A DNA stretch of 64,000 bases from contig OZ007029.1 in the NCBI GenBank assembly GCA_963931575.1, positions 1,860,001 through 1,924,000 on the forward strand, in the 5' to 3' direction. Of the stretch, positions 42,409 through 50,052 are shown piece by piece. Positions within the stretch are counted from its first letter, which is position 1. Each line of letters begins with the position of its first letter. This DNA is from Gastranaerophilus sp944325835 (GTDB lineage Bacteria > Cyanobacteriota > Vampirovibrionia > Gastranaerophilales > Gastranaerophilaceae). A program made the translations under genes and the position numbers. A model generated the notes under the pieces. It saw only the letters and a list, made by a program, of their open reading frames with translations, was not told the DNA's origin and made no database searches.

Positions 42409-42570
42409 ATGGACAAAAAATATTTTGACGACCAGATTGACGGATGCCTTGCAACAATTTCCGAAACATTGTACAAGTTTGGCGATGAAATTGTTAATTT
42501 GCATCTAATGGTAGAACACATTAGAATTGCACAGGATATACAGGCAAAAGCTGAAAAACAGGAGGCGTGA
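42409..42570 (+). CDS. Small hypothetical protein
   Basis: A 53-residue acidic helical protein starting MDKKYFDDQIDGCLATISE. AGGAG lies 7 nt upstream. It is divergent from the XRE regulator and ends 1 nt before the stop of the convergent next gene. No family recognised. Its promoter carries the operator described at 42320-42380, so it is probably repressed by the XRE protein. Confidence 0.7.
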   Translation: MDKKYFDDQIDGCLATISETLYKFGDEIVNLHLMVEHIRIAQDIQAKAEKQEA

Positions 42571-42571
42571 C

Positions 42572-43861
42572 CTACTCCGAACGGTCTTTTAATGCTCTGT
42601 AATTTTCCAGCTCCATTATCCAGCCTTCTTTAAAACCCATTGTCTTTAATACAACTTCTTTCGGAATGCCGGCATGGTGAATTTTTGGCAGAAGGTAATC
42701 CTCACTGTATGTAACAGGCGTTGTTTTATCCAAATCGCTATTATAACATATAAATTCTGTCTTGCCGTCCTCTCCCGTATGCGCCCCTGTTATGACTATT
42801 TCATGACCGCGCAGTTTACCTTTTTTTGTTTTTTGGGTAATACCGGCTACTATGTTTTCACCGAGATTTAGAGTGTCCAAAAGCTGCGACTTTATCGTTT
42901 GAAAATCCGCTGCGTAACCGGTAATCTCTCCTTCACTATTTATTTTTTGATAGTTTACCGAAATAATATTTTTGTTGCGCACAACCGATTCCACAAAAGT
43001 TTTTTCGTACTCTATCAACCCGCGCTCAGTTACATTGAAGTTCCCTGTGCGCCTGTCCGTCAGAGAGTTGTAACTCTGTTGTGAGCCGACATTCATAAAT
43101 GTCGATTGCAAAATCGTGTCAATATTGTTTCGCTGGCCGGAAGGATTTTTTTTGTTTAAACCTATTTTTAGCATAACCATATCATCCGGTTTAAGAGTTA
43201 ATTTTATTTTGTCAAAGTTGGTTTCTTCGTGCGGAATTTCAAAAATGTTTAGAAGCCAGATAGCATCAAGTGTTTTATCCGCGAGGTTTTCAAGGTCAAT
43301 TGTTTTTTCTACAGCCAGAGCGGGTGACGTAAGCCCTTCCACAAATCTGGTAAATTCTGCCGGCTCTTGTCTGGCAAGGTCAAATTCTATACACGCCGCT
43401 GTACAGGTACTGGAATTTTTATCATTCAAAACAGGGGTTTTAGGGCTGAAAATTGCCTCAAGATAACTCGTGACGCTGTTATCTGATTTCTGGCTTATTA
43501 AATACGGATTGTTCAAATGCCCGATTGTTTCAGTTAGCAGCGTAACGCTGTCAAACCCTGCGGCACGATCGGTCGTCAAAATTTTATATAAATTGTCAAG
43601 CGTTGAGGTTTTGTCGTTTGATTTTTTGTTTGTCAAAATGCCGTGTTTTCGCAAATTTTCAAGCTCAACTAGGTTTTTCGAAGGCAGAACTCCGGCGATT
43701 TTTTCAAATTTTGCTCTATCTTCAGTATTAAGTTCAGAACCCTCGTATCCGTCAGCACCCTGTGCGCAAAATCCGCATTGCAACGAAAGATTAACCTTTT
43801 TGGGAAATCCAACGCTTGTGGTATAATTCTTTTGTGAGATGTTCGATACCGAGAGTAACAT
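42572..43861 (-). CDS. Hypothetical protein, possible papain-like cysteine protease
   Basis: A 429-residue protein. 'NSSTCTAACIEFDLARQ' (about residue 150), 'RGHEIVITGAHTGEDG' (about 365) and 'FICYNSDLDK' could form a Cys-His-Asn/Asp arrangement as in papain-like folds. The order and spacing are plausible, but the family is not recognised. No signal peptide. GGAG precedes the ATG. Neighbouring genes give no functional hint. Confidence 0.5.
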   Translation of the reverse strand: MLLSVSNISQKNYTTSVGFPKKVNLSLQCGFCAQGADGYEGSELNTEDRAKFEKIAGVLPSKNLVELENLRKHGILTNKKSNDKTSTLDNLYKILTTDRAAGFDSVTLLTETIGHLNNPYLISQKSDNSVTSYLEAIFSPKTPVLNDKNSSTCTAACIEFDLARQEPAEFTRFVEGLTSPALAVEKTIDLENLADKTLDAIWLLNIFEIPHEETNFDKIKLTLKPDDMVMLKIGLNKKNPSGQRNNIDTILQSTFMNVGSQQSYNSLTDRRTGNFNVTERGLIEYEKTFVESVVRNKNIISVNYQKINSEGEITGYAADFQTIKSQLLDTLNLGENIVAGITQKTKKGKLRGHEIVITGAHTGEDGKTEFICYNSDLDKTTPVTYSEDYLLPKIHHAGIPKEVVLKTMGFKEGWIMELENYRALKDRSE

Positions 43862-43938
43862 TTGCGCAAACTCCTTACATCTATAATATATGAAAAGATT
43901 TTTATTTGCTATATCCTTTGGATATCCGTTCGGGAATT

Positions 43939-44931
43939 ATGGAAAAACTGAAAAAAATAAAACCTTTAACAAAAGAACAAATATTGATTTCATTAGACAG
44001 GCTGACCAGATTTAAGGAAGTGGAAAAACGCTATATGCGCGTGTTTGAAGAAATTATCACAGGCAATCTGCTGGAGCCTAAGTTAAAAAAAACGGACGTT
44101 GAAAACCTTGATGCGGCATTGATTACAGAACTTGCGGCAGGAATTATTAACTATTCGCTTTGCAATATGGGATTTGAATTGAAAGAAGATTATTCGATTA
44201 ATCAGCAGATTTATGATTATGAAAAAACAGTTTTTCAAACGAGCGAACGGGAAGAAATATTTCTGAAAAATAAGATTAATTATGCAGCGGCGGTGGAACT
44301 GATTGAAGAAGGCGCGGTTTTCAACCTGCGCTGGTTAAAATCGCTTGCACATTGCAGGTGTTCGGCTGAAAACCGCGCATCTAATCTTTATCCGGTTGAA
44401 AAAGTCCTGCTTGTGGAAGGAATTACGGAAGAAATTCTTCTGCCCGAGTTTGCCAAACTTTTGGGATATGATTTTAAAAAGAACGGTGTGTATGTCATCT
44501 CTGCCGGCGGGAAAAATCAGGTCGTAAAATATTTTTATCGTTTTGCCGGCTGTCTGAAAATCCCTATTTATGTGCTTCTCGATAGTGATGCGCAGGAAAA
44601 TTATTCCCAAATTCGTCCGCGCCTGAGGGAGGGCGATTATGTTCATGTAATTTCTAAGGGTGAATTTGAGGACATCCTGCCAAAATCATTGATAAAAAAG
44701 ACGATTAACTACGAAACGGAATTTATTTCTATGGGTGATACGGCAGCGTTAGAGGGTGCAGCTTCCACAGTGGAATTTTTGGAGGAATTTTTCCGAACCC
44801 GCGGGCATCACGAGTTTAAAAAATCGGACTTTGCGCAGTATGTAAAATCAAACATTTCTGACCGGTCAGACATTTCGCCTGAAATTCAAGAGATTATAAA
44901 GGCACTGCAAACCTGCAAGAGCTGTAAATAA
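43939..44931 (+). CDS. TOPRIM-domain protein (OLD-like nuclease part without ATPase)
   Basis: A 330-residue protein. A helical N-terminal half precedes a TOPRIM domain: 'VLLVEGITEEILLPEFAKLL' (Glu), 'VYVISAGGKNQVVKY' and 'YVLLDSDAQENY' (DxD). In OLD-family nucleases this domain is fused to an ABC ATPase, which is absent here. The ATG at 43939 is chosen over an upstream TTG at 43906. It directly precedes the toxin-immunity array, and the first palindrome of the array overlaps its stop. A defence role is possible but only inferred. Confidence 0.65.
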   Translation: MEKLKKIKPLTKEQILISLDRLTRFKEVEKRYMRVFEEIITGNLLEPKLKKTDVENLDAALITELAAGIINYSLCNMGFELKEDYSINQQIYDYEKTVFQTSEREEIFLKNKINYAAAVELIEEGAVFNLRWLKSLAHCRCSAENRASNLYPVEKVLLVEGITEEILLPEFAKLLGYDFKKNGVYVISAGGKNQVVKYFYRFAGCLKIPIYVLLDSDAQENYSQIRPRLREGDYVHVISKGEFEDILPKSLIKKTINYETEFISMGDTAALEGAASTVEFLEEFFRTRGHHEFKKSDFAQYVKSNISDRSDISPEIQEIIKALQTCKSCK

Positions 44932-44995
44932 CGCACTTTGCCGGGAAAGCTCCCCGCAATGTGCTATTTACTATTATTCCATATATTGCTATAAT
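44924..44995 (+). promoter_or_regulatory. Array palindrome P1 and promoter of unit 1
   Basis: The most complete palindrome: GTAAATA and GCAC on the left pair with GTGC and ATTTAC on the right around a CCGGG/CCCCG core (44924-44971). TTTACT (44967-44972), 17 bp, TATAAT (44990-44995), then 6 nt to the ATG. Confidence 0.75.
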
Positions 44996-45001
44996 AGAAC
45001 C

Positions 45002-45337
45002 ATGAAAAAGTTTTTTTTAAGTTTGGCTTTGATAACTGAAATAGTTATTTTTATTCTATGGATAAGTATAGTGTTGTTTATATTAATATTTTCTATTGCA
45101 TTTGATTCTGATACAAATTGTAATCTGATTTGCATTATAACTAATAACCTTAGAGGTTTATTATTTAATATAATTATAATAACAATTTATTTAGGTATTC
45201 TCTTTTCAATTATTAATGCATTACAAGGCATAATTAATCTCCTTAGGGATAAGTCATTAACAACATTAAATATTTTTTCAATAATTGTGAGTGGAATTTC
45301 CTTGCATATTATTTGGGGTCTTTTATCCTATTTATAG
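45002..45337 (+). CDS. Three-helix membrane protein, immunity-like, unit 1
   Basis: A 111-residue protein starting MKKFFLSLALITEIVIF, with hydrophobic helices near 4-33, 50-78 and 91-110. Size and topology resemble immunity proteins of pore-forming bacteriocins. No Shine-Dalgarno sequence; the message is leaderless. First of six paralogs, convergent with and overlapping a toxin C-terminal fragment by 6 nt. Confidence 0.7.
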   Translation: MKKFFLSLALITEIVIFILWISIVLFILIFSIAFDSDTNCNLICIITNNLRGLLFNIIIITIYLGILFSIINALQGIINLLRDKSLTTLNIFSIIVSGISLHIIWGLLSYL

Positions 45338-45473
45338 CCACCTAAACCATTTTTCAAATGGTATAATTATAACATTTAAAGTATAAAATGGCGTCAAAAG
45401 TTTATTTTCTTGTACATTTCGCGCCCACTCTACTTTCCAGTCCGGATTGTTGTATAAGTAAATAGTTGCGGGG
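45332..45473 (-). pseudogene. Toxin C-terminal fragment 1
   Basis: About 42 codons: YLYNNPDWKVEWARNVQE, then a unique end (TPFYTLNVIIIP ... WFRWL) and stop. It is homologous to the last residues of the toxin-like gene ending at 47975 and lacks any start or upstream domain. Confidence 0.7.
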
Positions 45474-45523
45474 AAAGCTCCCCGCAATGTGCTATTTACT
45501 ATTATTCCATATATTGCTATAAT
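45468..45523 (+). promoter_or_regulatory. Array palindrome P2 and promoter of unit 2
   Basis: GTAAATAG ... GCGGGG-aaagct-CCCCGC ... CTATTTAC, then TTTACT-17-TATAAT and 6 nt to the ATG. Confidence 0.75.
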
Positions 45524-45529
45524 AGAACC

Positions 45530-45862
45530 ATGAAAATTCTTCTTTTAATCTTTGCACTGATTATTGAAATTATTACCCTGATTATTTGGGCTACTTTTTC
45601 AACTAATATATATATATATATGTGCGTCATCGAGCCACTGAATGAAGGCCACTACGAGGGGATTGAGGCTCTTCTGTGGTTTATTTCTACAGGTAGTATC
45701 TATCTAATTACCAATCTTTCTTTAATAATAAGCATTATAGCCACAATAAATCTTCTTAGGAAAAAATCTCTATCTTTGTTAGAAAAATTTTTTCTTTTTA
45801 TTGCGTCTTTTCCTATTCTTTTATTTATTAAACTTATTGTTTATGTGATACGCTATCAATAA
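45530..45862 (+). CDS. Three-helix membrane protein, immunity-like, unit 2 (type b)
   Basis: A 110-residue protein starting MKILLLIFALIIEIITLIIW. With unit 5 it forms subtype b (identical first 26 residues; divergent loop near 27-45). Three membrane helices; leaderless start. The convergent toxin fragment overlaps its last codons by about 29 nt. Confidence 0.7.
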   Translation: MKILLLIFALIIEIITLIIWATFSTNIYIYMCVIEPLNEGHYEGIEALLWFISTGSIYLITNLSLIISIIATINLLRKKSLSLLEKFFLFIASFPILLFIKLIVYVIRYQ

Positions 45863-45989
45863 ACCAATCTAACCATTCATCTTTGTAAATAACAATAATG
45901 TTGATTGTATAAAAATTTCTAAAGAGTCCATGTTCTTGGACATTACGCGCCCACTCTACTTCCCAATCCGGCTCATTGTATAAGTAAAT
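45834..45989 (-). pseudogene. Toxin C-terminal fragment 2
   Basis: YLYNEPDWEVEWARNVQEHG, then 'NFYTINIIVI' and 'DEWLDWFI'. The end type matches fragment 5, and both lie beside type b membrane genes. Confidence 0.7.
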
Positions 45990-46050
45990 AGTGAAGCGGG
46001 GATTACTCCCCGCAAGAACTATTTACTATTATCCCATATACCAGTATAAT
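45984..46050 (+). promoter_or_regulatory. Array palindrome P3 and promoter of unit 3
   Basis: GTAAATAG ... GCGGGG-attact-CCCCGC ... CTATTTAC; TTTACT-17-TATAAT, 6 nt, ATG. Confidence 0.75.
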
Positions 46051-46056
46051 TGGACT

Positions 46057-46392
46057 ATGAAAAAGTTTTTTTTAAGTTTGGCTTTGATTATTGATATTAT
46101 AGCTTTCATTATTTGGATAACAGTTGGGCTGTTTTTGTATCTTTTTCTACTAATATTTTTTGCACCTTCTGAAAGTAGTTCTTGGCTTGCATTTACTCTC
46201 TATGATTCCATAGAATTCTATATCATATTATCAATATTCTATTTTTGTAGCTGTTTTTTCTTATTTACCAGTATCAAAATTTTAGTCTTAATGCTAAAGC
46301 AACAAAGGATAACATTAGTTCAAAAAATATTTCTTTTATGGAGTATTATTCCTATTGGAATAGTAATTATTTCTTTTTTATTGAATTTATAA
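46057..46392 (+). CDS. Three-helix membrane protein, immunity-like, unit 3
   Basis: A 111-residue protein from the leaderless ATG at 46057, starting MKKFFLSLALIIDIIAFIIW. Only two residues differ from unit 4 (Leu/Phe near 49, Phe/Cys near 97), showing recent duplication. Three membrane helices. An in-frame upstream extension reads through the palindrome and promoter and is not real. Confidence 0.7.
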   Translation: MKKFFLSLALIIDIIAFIIWITVGLFLYLFLLIFFAPSESSSWLAFTLYDSIEFYIILSIFYFCSCFFLFTSIKILVLMLKQQRITLVQKIFLLWSIIPIGIVIISFLLNL

Positions 46393-46527
46393 ACCAATGC
46401 ACCATTTTATCCATTGATTTTTCGGAACAACAACGATTGTTATAGAATAAAAACAGGTTATTAAATGATGTTCTTGGACATTACGTCCCCACTCTACTTT
46501 CCAGTCAGGATTGTTGTATAAGTAAAT
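46387..46527 (-). pseudogene. Toxin C-terminal fragment 3
   Basis: PDWKVEWGRNVQEHHLIT, then 'CFYSITIVVVPKNQW' and stop. The end type is the one found on the full-length toxin-like gene. Confidence 0.7.
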
Positions 46528-46586
46528 AGTGCGGGGAACCTTCCCCGCAATGTGCTATTTACTATTATTCTATATACTGGTATAAT
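46522..46586 (+). promoter_or_regulatory. Array palindrome P4 and promoter of unit 4
   Basis: GTAAATAG-t-GCGGGG-aacctt-CCCCGC-aatgtg-CTATTTAC; TTTACT-17-TATAAT, 6 nt, ATG. Confidence 0.75.
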
Positions 46587-46592
46587 TGAGCC

Positions 46593-46928
46593 ATGAAAAA
46601 ATTTTTTTTAAGTTTGGCTTTGATTATTGATATTATAGCTTTCATTATTTGGATAACAGTTGGACTGTTTTTGTATCTTTTTCTACTAATATTTTTTGCA
46701 CCTTCTGAAAGTAGTTCTTGGCTTGCATTTACTTTCTATGATTCCATAGAATTCTATATAATATTATCAATATTCTATTTTTGTAGCTGTTTTTTCTTAT
46801 TTACCAGTATCAAAATTTTGGTCTTAATGCTAAAACAACAAAGGATAACATTAGTTCAAAAAATATGTCTTTTATGGAGTATTATTCCTATTGGAATAGT
46901 AATTATTTCTTTTTTATTGAATTTATAA
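46593..46928 (+). CDS. Three-helix membrane protein, immunity-like, unit 4
   Basis: A 111-residue near-duplicate of unit 3 (two substitutions), with the same flanks. The unit-length duplication of about 536 bp is evident in the DNA. Confidence 0.7.
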   Translation: MKKFFLSLALIIDIIAFIIWITVGLFLYLFLLIFFAPSESSSWLAFTFYDSIEFYIILSIFYFCSCFFLFTSIKILVLMLKQQRITLVQKICLLWSIIPIGIVIISFLLNL

Positions 46929-47063
46929 ACCAATGCACCATTTTATCCATTGATTTTTCGGAACAACAACGATTGTTATAGAATAAAAACAGGTTATTAA
47001 ATGATGTTCTTGGACATTACGTCCCCACTCTACTTTCCAGTCAGGATTGTTGTATAAGTAAAT
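46923..47063 (-). pseudogene. Toxin C-terminal fragment 4
   Basis: Identical in type to fragment 3 (CFYSITIVVVPKNQW). It overlaps the unit 4 stop by 6 nt. Confidence 0.7.
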
Positions 47064-47122
47064 AGTGCGGGGAACCTTCCCCGCAATGTGCTATTTACTA
47101 TTATTCTATATATTGCTATAAT
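47058..47122 (+). promoter_or_regulatory. Array palindrome P5 and promoter of unit 5
   Basis: Same structure as P4; TTTACT (47094-47099), 17 bp, TATAAT (47117-47122), 6 nt, ATG. Confidence 0.75.
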
Positions 47123-47128
47123 AGAACC

Positions 47129-47455
47129 ATGAAAATTCTTCTTTTAATCTTCGCACTGATTATTGAAATTATTACCCTGATTATTTGGGCTACTTTTTCA
47201 ACTAATCTTTACTTCTTTTTTTTTGTTATAGAATTCCCCGAAGGGGGACTCCATGATGGTATAGTTCTTCTTATATGGTTTATTTCTACCTTTATTTACC
47301 TAATCACCAATCTTTCTTTAATAATAAGCATTATAGCAACAATAAATCTTCTTAGGAAAAAATCTCTATCGTTGTTAGAAAAAATTTCTCTTTTTATTGC
47401 GGCAGCACCAATTATTTTATTTCTTACAATGCTTATTATAGCGTATTCTTTATAA
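47129..47455 (+). CDS. Three-helix membrane protein, immunity-like, unit 5 (type b)
   Basis: A 108-residue type b paralog. Residues 1-26 equal those of unit 2, residues 27-45 differ (YFFFFVIEFPEGGLHDG), then the second helix is again nearly identical. The variable external loop beside conserved helices could set specificity. Leaderless start. Confidence 0.7.
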   Translation: MKILLLIFALIIEIITLIIWATFSTNLYFFFFVIEFPEGGLHDGIVLLIWFISTFIYLITNLSLIISIIATINLLRKKSLSLLEKISLFIAAAPIILFLTMLIIAYSL

Positions 47456-47582
47456 ACCAATCAAGCCACTCATTTTTTGGAATAACAATAATGTTGATTG
47501 TATAAAAATTTCTAAAGAGGCCATGTTCTTGGACATTACGCGCCCACTCTACTTTCCAGTCCGGATTGTTGTATAAGTAAAT
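47436..47582 (-). pseudogene. Toxin C-terminal fragment 5
   Basis: PDWKVEWARNVQEHGLFR, then 'NFYTINIIVIPKNEW' and 'LDWFIKNTL'. Same end type as fragment 2. Confidence 0.7.
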
Positions 47583-47640
47583 AGTGCGGGGATTACTCCC
47601 CGCAAGAACTATTTACTATTATCCCATATACCAGTATAAT
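47577..47640 (+). promoter_or_regulatory. Array palindrome P6 and promoter of unit 6
   Basis: GTAAATAG-t-GCGGGG-attact-CCCCGC-aagaa-CTATTTAC; TTTACT-17-TATAAT, 6 nt, ATG. Confidence 0.75.
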
Positions 47641-47646
47641 TGGACT

Positions 47647-47982
47647 ATGAAAAAGTTTTTTTTAAGTGTTGCGTTAATTACTGAAATTGGCTTCCTGATT
47701 TTATGGTTGACTGTAATGTTGCTGGTTTATATACTTCTCTTTTCATTATTTGCTTCATCACCAACGGAAGAGCCTATAGGATCTAATTTTGTATTTTTTG
47801 AAAACTTTTTATTTTATACTCCTTTTATTGGTATTTATGTGGGTGCAATTTTCCTTCATGTCACATCTATAATTGCATGTGTTAAACTGCTAAAAAACAA
47901 ACCTATTTCCAATTTATTAAACATCTTTCTTGTTCTTAGTATTTTACCAATGCTTTATTGCCTCTATGTACTTTTTAATTAG
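47647..47982 (+). CDS. Three-helix membrane protein, immunity-like, unit 6
   Basis: A 111-residue protein from the leaderless ATG at 47647, starting MKKFFLSVALITEIGFLIL. It is the paralog adjacent to the full-length toxin-like gene and overlaps its stop by 8 nt in convergent orientation. It is the best candidate for the cognate immunity protein of that toxin. Three hydrophobic helices. Confidence 0.7.
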   Translation: MKKFFLSVALITEIGFLILWLTVMLLVYILLFSLFASSPTEEPIGSNFVFFENFLFYTPFIGIYVGAIFLHVTSIIACVKLLKNKPISNLLNIFLVLSILPMLYCLYVLFN

Positions 47983-48935
47983 GCTTACCAATAAGTTGTA
48001 ACCAATCTTCTTTAGGAACAACAACGATTGTTATAGAATAAAAACAGGTTATTAAATTATGTTCTTGTACATTACGCGCCCACTCTACTTTCCAGTCCGG
48101 ATCATTTTTGTTAAAATCATAAGTATCAAAGATAAATGAGATCATATCGCCATTTTTATTAATATATGTATCTAATATATCTGCTTTCTTTATTGTATAA
48201 TATAGATTTTTACTACTAGTAAAGCGAGTATTACCAGATACGACCTTTCCACGTAATAATTCACTAAGATGAGTTTTAATAAATTCGTGAAATTCAGGGC
48301 TTGCAGCTATTTCTTGCGAGAGGGCGCTATCTGGGCGTATTATCAAACCTTTTGCATCGTTTACATATAACTGTTGACGCACCTTTGCTCGTACTGTATC
48401 TTTAAAATCAAATGGCAATTGAGAGATACTTTCTACTATACTTCCGTTCTGTTCAAGATATTTTTTATAACCATTAACATCTTCAGTTGCAATTTTCCAA
48501 AATTGATTAGCATCCGGAGTCTTTTTCCCTATAAAATTCATACCAAACCCAATAGCCAGTTTTTGAGCCTCCGGGGATTCTTTTCCAATATTTCTTAAAA
48601 CATAATCCCAATCTTGAGGCGGGGTGATTGGTTGTGGCATAGGATAGTCCGTAGCGTCCGGAATGGTTGGTTGTAACTGAGTTTTTGACCATTCCTGTGT
48701 TAGATTTTTCATGCCCTCTTCCTGTATTGTCTGGTAATTTTGCAATTCGTTTGCCACTCCGTCATAATCTTTTTGCTGCAAGGCATATTCTACACGGTTT
48801 AGTATGTGATTGATTTGCTTATTATGTTCGCGTTGTTTTAAATAGCTTTGATACAACTGTTCATAAGCACGTTGATCGTTTGTGTTCGTTAGTTTATCAA
48901 GGGTTGAGGTTTCCAATTCTTTTGACTTTGTATAA

Positions 48936-49088
48936 TGTCCGAGAAAGACTCGCGATAAGGAACGTGGCGTGAATGAGTTGCAGAGCAACTCCCGCTCACG
49001 CAAGCGAGTCTTTTGAGTGGCGTATTAGACAGCGCAGCCGCCACGGCTCGCGGTTCAGCGAGGCGGAGCGGCGGAGAACTGCTTTATT
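48936..49088 (+). mobile_element. Palindromic dispersed element, copy 4, inside the toxin-like gene
   Basis: 153 nt from TGTCCGAGAAAGACTCGCG to GGAGAACTGCTTTATT. The left stem AAAGACTCGC / GCGAGTCTTT encloses a longer loop with its own hairpin (GAGTTGC...GCAACTC). The right stem GCCGCC / GGCGG encloses a second hairpin. No target duplication. No terminal inverted repeat. Confidence 0.75.
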
Positions 49089-49514
49089 CCCTGACGTAAT
49101 TCTCCTACTGTATCACCAAGCTTTGGCATTAAATAATAGAAATCTACGCTGTTATCAAAATTCTTTATTGCGTCTTTTATAGATTTTGCAATCTGAATCC
49201 CTTGCAGTGCTAATTGACCGCCCACCTGTACAATTAAGCCGATTGCTTGAATCGCTTCGCCGGCAGGGCCTAATACATCGCCTATCCCGCCGGCCGGAAC
49301 ATTCATTGATATTCCGCCGTCTAAAACTAAATTCTGTTTATGCGGGGTTTCAAAAGGGCCTTTCAATAAATCCCAGATTCCGAGCCATTCTAATATCGTA
49401 GTGTTAAACGGTGTTGTTGGCTCTTTTCCTGCTATACCTCCATTCGGGTTTACAGTTTCATCATTGTACGGAACTATCGGGGTGCCTATTCCGCCGCGGT
49501 AGTGCTCTCTTACT

Positions 49515-49812
49515 TGTCCGAGAAAGTTTCGCGATAAGGAATGTGGCGTAAATGAGTTGCGGAGCAACTCCCGCCCACGCAAGCGAAACTTTTGAGTGGC
49601 GTATTAGACAGCACTCTGCCGAGCAAAACAATCCAGTGAATTGTTTTGTGAGAGGTAAGCGGGTTGACCTGCGTTATCCCACCTGACAAATCACAGATTT
49701 GAAACGGCGGAGATATTATGCTCGCCTGCTCCCCTCGTTCTCACGAGGTGACACTGCGAGCATCGGCTTACGCTTTGAGCAGGGCAAGCAGGCGACGGAG
49801 AACTGCTTTATT
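49515..49812 (+). mobile_element. Palindromic dispersed element, copy 5, inside the toxin-like gene
   Basis: About 298 nt, the longest copy. The left stem is AAAGTTTCGC / GCGAAACTTT: two bases changed on both sides compared with the other copies, i.e. compensatory changes that keep pairing. The interior carries an extra inverted-repeat insert (near 49684-49770). Confidence 0.75.
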
Positions 49813-50052
49813 TTGTTCCGTCGCGTTTGGTGTAAGCATTTACATGTACTAATTTTTCTGACATAATATTCTCCTTTTTTATTTGCATAACACGATATAA
49901 CAGGTTTCGCCGCCTGTATGGCAAACGAGGGGGGTAACAGTGGCCAGTGTCAAATTGATTATGACAGATTTTGCAGCATTGTAAAGTCCCCAATTTTGGC
50001 GACACAATTTTGGCTACATAATTTCAGGGACAAAGACACAAAAAACCGACGG

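Larger units (their letters stand above)
47975..49864 (-). pseudogene. Toxin-like gene interrupted by two palindromic elements
   Basis: Three coding blocks in the same frame (ATG at 49864): 49864-49813 (MSEKLVHVNAYTKRDGTK), 49514-49089 (VREHYRGGIGTP ... LRQG, with a Gly/Ala-rich hydrophobic stretch) and 48935-47975 (YTKSKELETSTL ... WLQLIGKPN). GGAGAATATT precedes the ATG. The blocks are separated by element copies 5 and 4, each with in-frame stops. Removing copy 4 exactly restores the frame (…LRQG-YTKS…), and removing copy 5 to within one base gives …DGTK-VREHYRG…. The C-terminal domain contains 'FDTYDFNKNDPDWKVEW'. The neighbouring membrane genes suggest a polymorphic toxin. Either broken, or rescued at RNA level. 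Confidence 0.6.

Noticed and set aside
45991..46056. N-terminal extensions (RGLLPARTIYYYPIYQYNW) of array genes 3 and 6
   Set aside because: They would lie upstream of the -10 box, within the palindrome and promoter, so they cannot be in the mRNA.
44924..47616. Integron cassette array with attC sites
   Set aside because: Units have one gene per palindrome, but the palindromes lack attC core sites (GTTRRRY/RYYYAAC), every gene has its own promoter, and toxin fragments lie in inverse orientation.
44924..47640. CRISPR array
   Set aside because: Repeats recur at ~530-bp spacing with genes between them; no short regular spacers.
48936..49812. Group I or II introns in the toxin-like gene
   Set aside because: Elements are 117-298 nt, far too short for a ribozyme core, and no intron motifs or reverse transcriptase are seen.
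49865..50005. Longer N-terminus for the first block of the toxin-like gene
   Set aside because: The ATG at 49864 has GGAGAATATT upstream; the extension covers the promoter region and has no ribosome site.
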